Source of the DNA: Rhodothermales bacterium | GTDB taxonomy: Bacteria; Bacteroidota; Rhodothermia; Rhodothermales; JAHQVL01 | Direction: 5' to 3' | Length of the DNA: 64,000 bases | NCBI GenBank assembly: GCA_041391505.1 | Contig: JAWKNW010000011.1 | Span: 1 to 64,000, forward strand | Shown: positions 62,370-64,000 of the stretch, piece after piece | Layout: every line of letters begins with the position of its first letter | Position numbering within the stretch: the stretch's first letter is position 1 | Made by a program: the position numbers and the translations under genes | The notes under the pieces: generated by a model | Database searches by the model: none | What the model saw: the letters and a program-made list of their open reading frames with translations, nothing else | Told to the model about the DNA's origin: nothing

Positions 62370-62482
62370 AACGTCGAGGTACGGTCCCCGGGGGACCTAA
62401 CCCGACCTACGGGCTTTGAGGGGGGCCCATTGGGGGAAGCGTCGGGTTACGGTCCCTAAGGGGGACCTAACCCGACCTACGG
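62370..62482. repeat. Third copy of GTCGGGTTA/TAACCCGAC repeat
   Basis: Two direct copies of a roughly 70-base block (CCCATTGGGGGAA, then GTCG...GGTCCC, then GGGGACCTAACCCGACCTACGG) lie in tandem. Bases 62441-62481 pair GTCGGGTTACGGTCCC with GGGACCTAACCCGAC to form a hairpin with few mismatches. It is immediately downstream of the MarC gene stop. Confidence 0.8.
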
Positions 62483-62511
62483 ATTTGGCGATTTGCCTTT
62501 TGCGATGCCTT

Positions 62512-63108
62512 TCATCCTACGGCCTTCAGCCCGTTGAGCAGCATCTGCACGGCCATCATCACGAGGAGCATCCCCATCAGGCGTTCGATGGCGGCGAGGC
62601 CGCGGTCGCGGAGGACCCGGTAGAGCAACGGGGCGCCGAGGAGCGCGACCGACGTCAGCGCCCAGGCGATCATCAGGGCATAAAACCAGTTCGTCATCTG
62701 ACCCGGTGCGCTGCGTACCATCAGGATCAGCATCGCCAGGGCGGACGGGCCGGCGATCATGGGTACGGCCAGCGGCACGATGAACGGCTCGCCCCCCACC
62801 GCGCTGTGCCCCATCACGCCCTCTTTGTTCGGAAAGATCATCCGAAGCCCGATGATGAGCAGCACGATCCCGCCGGCGATGGTCACCGACTCCTGCTGAA
62901 GATGGAGGAAATCGAGGATCTTCTGGCCGCTGAACAGGAAGATCAGCAAAATCGCCAGCGCGATGAACAGCTCGCGAACGATGATCTTCTGCCGGCGCGC
63001 CGGATCGATATCCTTCAGGATGGACAGCATCACCGGGATATTCCCGAGCGGGTCCATGATAAACAGCAGCACAACGGCGGCGGACCAGATCGAATCGGAG
63101 AAGTCCAT
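62512..63108 (-). CDS. MarC family inner membrane protein
   Basis: The 198-residue protein has six hydrophobic segments and the MarC (UPF0056) signature: VVLLFIMDPLGNIPVMLSILKDID at TM1, LIIGLRMIF and GEPFIVPLAVPMIAGPSALAMLILM in the middle. The family is of unknown role, despite its name not needed for multiple antibiotic resistance. A repeat lies on each side. Confidence 0.93.
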   Translation of the reverse strand: MDFSDSIWSAAVVLLFIMDPLGNIPVMLSILKDIDPARRQKIIVRELFIALAILLIFLFSGQKILDFLHLQQESVTIAGGIVLLIIGLRMIFPNKEGVMGHSAVGGEPFIVPLAVPMIAGPSALAMLILMVRSAPGQMTNWFYALMIAWALTSVALLGAPLLYRVLRDRGLAAIERLMGMLLVMMAVQMLLNGLKAVG

Positions 63109-63114
63109 GGGGGG

Positions 63115-63245
63115 AGGTTCAAGGTCTGAGGGTCAAGGATCGAGGTTCGGAGTCCATATAACTCGCCCTTACCTGGGCGGCATGATCAACAAGGACGCCC
63201 AGCGCGGTGTCGTTGGGCCTTGAACCTTGATGCTCGAACATAGAA
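63115..63245. repeat. AACCTTGAACC-type repeat words
   Basis: GAGGTTCAAGGTCTGAGGGTCAAGGATCGAGGTTCGG (63114-63150) on one side and GGGCCTTGAACCTTGATGCTCGAACATAGAACC (63213-63245) on the other are roughly complementary, with a 60-base interior. The same words build the inverted repeat at 40571-40637. Confidence 0.6.
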
Positions 63246-63353
63246 CCACCTTCCAGAACTTTTTTCTGCGCCGCCTATACTATCGGCCAGGTCTACTCGT
63301 TTTTACCCTATCGGCCCCGGAAACGACCGGTAGTTTTGCCATCGACACCGCGG

Positions 63354-63962
63354 ATGCATCCCAGCGACGAGCAACTGGTTTCGGCTTACCTCGACCATAA
63401 CGACGAACGGGCGTTCAGCCTGCTCGTGAGTCGTCATCAGGAGCGAATCTTCGGCTACCTGCTGGGTATGGTGCGCGACCGGAGCGTGGCGAACGATCTC
63501 TTCCAGGAGACCTTCCTGCGCGTCATTCGCGCAATGCAGAACCAGCGCGGTTCGTACGCCCAGCAAGACCGGTGGCTGGCCTGGGTGATGCGCATCGCCC
63601 GCAACGCCGCGCTCGATTACCTGCGCAGCCGGAAAAAATGGCAGGATGTGCCCGATCTCGGGGACGACGACGCCCCCTCGTTCTGGGAACGGCTGCCGGC
63701 CGACGGGATCGCAGCCGATGAGTTGATGCATCGCGGCGAGCAGGCGGACTGGCTTCAGGCCTGTATCGATCGGCTCCCCCCGGAGCAGCGCGAGGTGCTG
63801 CTGCTTCGCCACGAATCGGAGATGACCTTCAAGGAAATCGCCCAGCTCACCGACTGCTCGATCAACACCGCCCTCGGACGCATGCGCTACGCGCTGCTGA
63901 ACCTTCGGCGGATGATGACCGATAAAAAAAAACCTCAGACTGAACTTTCCGAGCTTCCGTAG
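63354..63962 (+). CDS. ECF RNA polymerase sigma factor
   Basis: The 202-residue protein starts at ATG 63354 (a TTG 18 bases upstream is less likely). Sigma-2 shows DLFQETFLRVIRAM and WLAWVMRIARNAALDYLRSRKK; sigma-4 shows LPPEQREVLLLRHESEMTFKEIAQLTDCSINTALGRMRYALLNLRR. It would direct RNA polymerase to a small regulon, probably its own operon with an anti-sigma gene that may start just after the stop (ATG 63983 or 63970, cut by the window end). No membrane helix is present in the visible part. Confidence 0.92.
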   Translation: MHPSDEQLVSAYLDHNDERAFSLLVSRHQERIFGYLLGMVRDRSVANDLFQETFLRVIRAMQNQRGSYAQQDRWLAWVMRIARNAALDYLRSRKKWQDVPDLGDDDAPSFWERLPADGIAADELMHRGEQADWLQACIDRLPPEQREVLLLRHESEMTFKEIAQLTDCSINTALGRMRYALLNLRRMMTDKKKPQTELSELP

Positions 63963-64000
63963 AGCTCGCATGCCACGTTTTTATGGACAAGAAGCTACAA

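Larger units (their letters stand above)
62201..62511. other. Intergenic region between brnT and MarC
   Basis: It contains the brnT promoter region and, from 62370 on, tandem GTCGGGTTA-type repeats. No gene was seen; a plus-strand frame from 62416 is antisense to the MarC gene. Confidence 0.5.

Noticed and set aside
63970..64000. Start of an anti-sigma factor gene
   Set aside because: Two possible ATGs (63970, 63983) but only a few codons before the window ends; cannot be supported.

Overview
The window reads as a chromosome segment of a high-GC member of the Rhodothermota/Bacteroidota. Two secreted proteins end in PNPF-type C-terminal sorting domains, start codons often follow A-rich leaders without a clear Shine-Dalgarno, and the housekeeping set (radA, apt, dusB, mlaFED, RidA, MarC) is typical of a free-living Gram-negative. 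This is inference: there is no rRNA in the window to confirm it. I recognised no tRNA, rRNA or CRISPR array.

1-16455: an exopolysaccharide (EPS) or O-antigen locus, all on the + strand. It has five GT4 glycosyltransferases (the first cut by the window edge), a GT11 fucosyltransferase-like enzyme of lower GC, an SGNH hydrolase, a Wzy-type ligase/polymerase, an amidotransferase-competent asparagine synthase, a hexapeptide acyltransferase, a secreted polysaccharide-lyase-like protein with a C-terminal dockerin, and a WecA/MraY-type initiating phosphosugar transferase.

16458-23417: a complete lasso-peptide cluster joined to the EPS locus. Order: nucleotidyltransferase, PqqD-like recognition protein (B1), transglutaminase-like leader peptidase (B2), asparagine-synthase-like cyclase (C), a 47-residue precursor (A), an HPr-kinase-like tailoring kinase (K) and an ABC exporter (D). 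The precursor has the lasso leader pattern Tyr-x2-Pro...Gly...Thr, an Asp placed for a 7- or 8-residue macrolactam, and a C-terminal Ser, the residue known to be phosphorylated by this kinase type in paeninodin. The cyclase has lost its glutaminase Cys. A strong hairpin separates precursor and kinase. This is the most interesting system in the window.

23386-43040: mixed accessory genes. These include a methyltransferase, GNAT, a DUF1593 nucleoside-hydrolase-like protein, VIT1-like transporter, a subtilase-like protein lacking all three catalytic residues, a sodium:solute symporter with a 33-residue MetS-like small subunit, an SLC13 permease, a PSCyt1/DUF1549/DUF1553 + DUF1501 pair, an orphan actin/Hsp70-fold ATPase, an SDR without its catalytic Lys, and RidA.

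43046-57856: apt, a cell-wall amidase, a frameshifted 14-repeat propeller protein with a sorting domain, a large surface/pilus-like protein with a DUF4114-like motif, dusB, DUF445, an HD hydrolase, the mlaEFD lipid-transport operon and divergent radA.

57900-64000: a decaying or poorly assembled stretch. It contains a Gfo/Idh/MocA gene with about four frameshifts in its first 230 bases, a three-gene operon whose last gene has an in-frame amber, a BrnT/BrnA toxin-antitoxin pair, MarC, and an ECF sigma factor at the edge. Two families of palindromic intergenic repeats occur several times from about 37 kb onward.
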